Below, piece by piece: positions 62,895 through 64,000 of a DNA stretch of 64,000 nucleotides; the stretch's first letter is position 1; each line of letters begins with the position of its first letter. The translations under genes were made by a program, and so were the position numbers. The notes beneath the pieces were generated by a model. It made no database searches. It saw nothing but the letters and a program-made list of their open reading frames with translations, and was not told the origin of the DNA. This DNA comes from Stercorarius parasiticus (taxonomy: Eukaryota > Chordata > Aves > Charadriiformes > Stercorariidae): the NCBI GenBank assembly GCA_013396915.1, contig VWZL01000192.1:186001-250000 (forward strand). Reading direction: 5' to 3'.

Positions 62895-63070
62895 TTCACT
62901 GGAATAGATTGTGAGACCCACAATCTCCTGGACTATCTTTTGGTGGTTAGGGTATTCTCCTGGGAGGTAGAGAAATAGAGATGTGGTTTCAAATCCCCTC
63001 AGGAACAAGAGAAACTTGCACCTGGGACTACCCTGTTCCAGGTGAAGCCATGAGACTTTTGAATAGAAGA
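62895..63070 (+). repeat. SINE-head-like fold-back repeat
   Basis: The plus strand has GGTGGTTAGGGTATTCTCCT, GGGAGGTAGAGAAATAGAG and GTGGTTTCAAATCCCCTCAG, resembling the sauropsid repeat series 'gtggttagggcactcacctgggaggtgggagacccaggttcaaatccc'. The GGTTTCAAATCCC part is a near B-box. The element continues weakly to about 63070. I cannot assign a database family name. Confidence 0.45.
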
Positions 63071-63189
63071 AGTCAGCGAGCTGGTTATAAATCTCATTTT
63101 CTTGGATGCATTTCTCTGTGCTCTGAGAATGCTTCTGGCTTAGGTCCTGCGGGCCAGATAGGCAGGGAAACCACCTAGTTTGCAAATCC

Positions 63190-64000
63190 AGTCCGCGGTG
63201 GAATGAGAATAGGTGTAGAGTGCCTTGGCAACATGAGACTCCTGCAGAAATGTAAGGGATTTTACTGAAAGAACGGTAGCTGTGGTAACTCTACCAGTCT
63301 GGAGATATAATGTGAGGTGAGGTTTGTTGACAGTCAATGTCTTTATTTAGATCAACTAATATCACTGGAAAAAACAGATAACTGTTTTAGGCAAATAAGC
63401 CCCAAACCATTTTTCAGGCTTGCAATAGACCCAGGAAAGTTTAATGCAAATGACAAACTGAGAATGATTATTCTATATTTAATGACTTTTGTTAAGTAAA
63501 CTCGTCTAGAGGAAAGGTAGAAACTGATGGAAACAGGTGTCTACAGGGTTAAGCAAAATTAGGCAATTTAGAGGGTCTAAACCATGACCTTTGGCTCCTG
63601 CAGAGTTTTTCAGTGGCTCTGGTTTTGACTTTTTAACACTGTTTTTCTCAGCAAAAGTGTTACAAGAAGTCAGTAGCTGCACCAGGCTAAAAACATTAAT
63701 CAGTGCTGTTCAGCGTTCCCATCCTCCACAAGCATTAGGGACAGCACAGGGAAGGATGACGGTTAGAAGCAGATGGTGAGTAAACTGTTAAGAGTCCAAC
63801 TTCATTAGCATTGCTTTGATAGATTAATGGTGCCCTGAAATCCTGCCAGGCAGGCTGTTGCCAAAGGTGCCATCTGCGTGGAAAAGCATACACATCAAGA
63901 AATTCAACAGGAAAAAAAAAAAAAAAAAGAACTTCTAGCTCCATCAGTCACACCTCAAGTTATTTCCACCCACCATGTGCTGACGGATAATCAAAAAGTC
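63190..64000. other. no gene seen
   Basis: Unique AT-rich DNA with a poly-A run at 63912. An ATG|GTGAGT donor-like motif at 63774-63782 lacks a convincing acceptor. Confidence 0.6.
63912..63928 (+). repeat. poly-A run, 17 bases
   Basis: Seventeen consecutive A. Simple repeat. Confidence 0.9.

Noticed and set aside
1..64000. CRISPR arrays, prokaryotic operons, rRNA, tRNA or endogenous retroviral genes
   Set aside because: No regularly spaced direct repeats, no ribosome-binding-site gene series, no cloverleaf with intact A and B boxes, and no recognisable gag, pol or env motif was found on either strand.

Overview
The window looks like AT-rich intergenic or deep intronic DNA from a bird. The main evidence is CR1 LINE 3' ends carrying the avian-type ATTCTATG tail (50393-50825, 30475-30548, 56597-56765, 29585-29797, 61225-61312). 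One copy still encodes a readable C-terminal stretch of the CR1 reverse-transcriptase protein. Repeat density is low, and there are only faint traces of much older amniote repeats: an L3/CR1-like fragment, MIR-like SINE pieces and short fold-back elements. I see no bacterial-style genes, operons, CRISPR arrays, rRNA or tRNA genes, no CpG island and no recognisable complete protein-coding gene. The longest open frames (up to 141 codons) are about what chance gives in 64 kb of this composition.

Layout. 1-10 kb: featureless AT-rich DNA with one perfect short hairpin (1708-1736) and a degraded fold-back repeat. 10-12 kb: a fold-back repeat and two plus-strand exon-like segments with strong splice signals but no coding signature, possibly a non-coding transcript. 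14-18 kb: a pair of strong minus-strand splice donors, then the best coding candidate of the window, a 65-bp terminal exon on the minus strand (16769-16833) with a strong acceptor, a GC-rich third position and a stop codon; it is followed by a segment with octamer-like motifs. 18-30 kb: noncoding DNA with ancient SINE-like scraps and two copies of an unassigned repeat. 29.5-32.2 kb: two CR1 pieces and a 30-base poly-A run. 32-47 kb: noncoding, with a 6-N gap in a poly-T tract (39283-39288) and a PBX/HOX plus MEIS-like motif pair near 43 kb. 47.9-48.4 kb: a CR1 tail grown into an ATTCT/ATTCC minisatellite-like array, and an AAAAG-rich tract. 50.4-50.8 kb: the best preserved CR1. 52-64 kb: a 35-bp tandem duplication, more CR1, MIR-like and L3-like remnants, and one exon-like segment (59393-59494).

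No set of genes here works together visibly. If a gene spans the window, it is through very long introns. I did not find a new biological system. The items most worth checking are the isolated terminal exon, the CR1-born pentanucleotide array, the exon-like segments and a few motif-dense candidate regulatory stretches. All repeat family assignments come from memory of consensus features, not from a database search.
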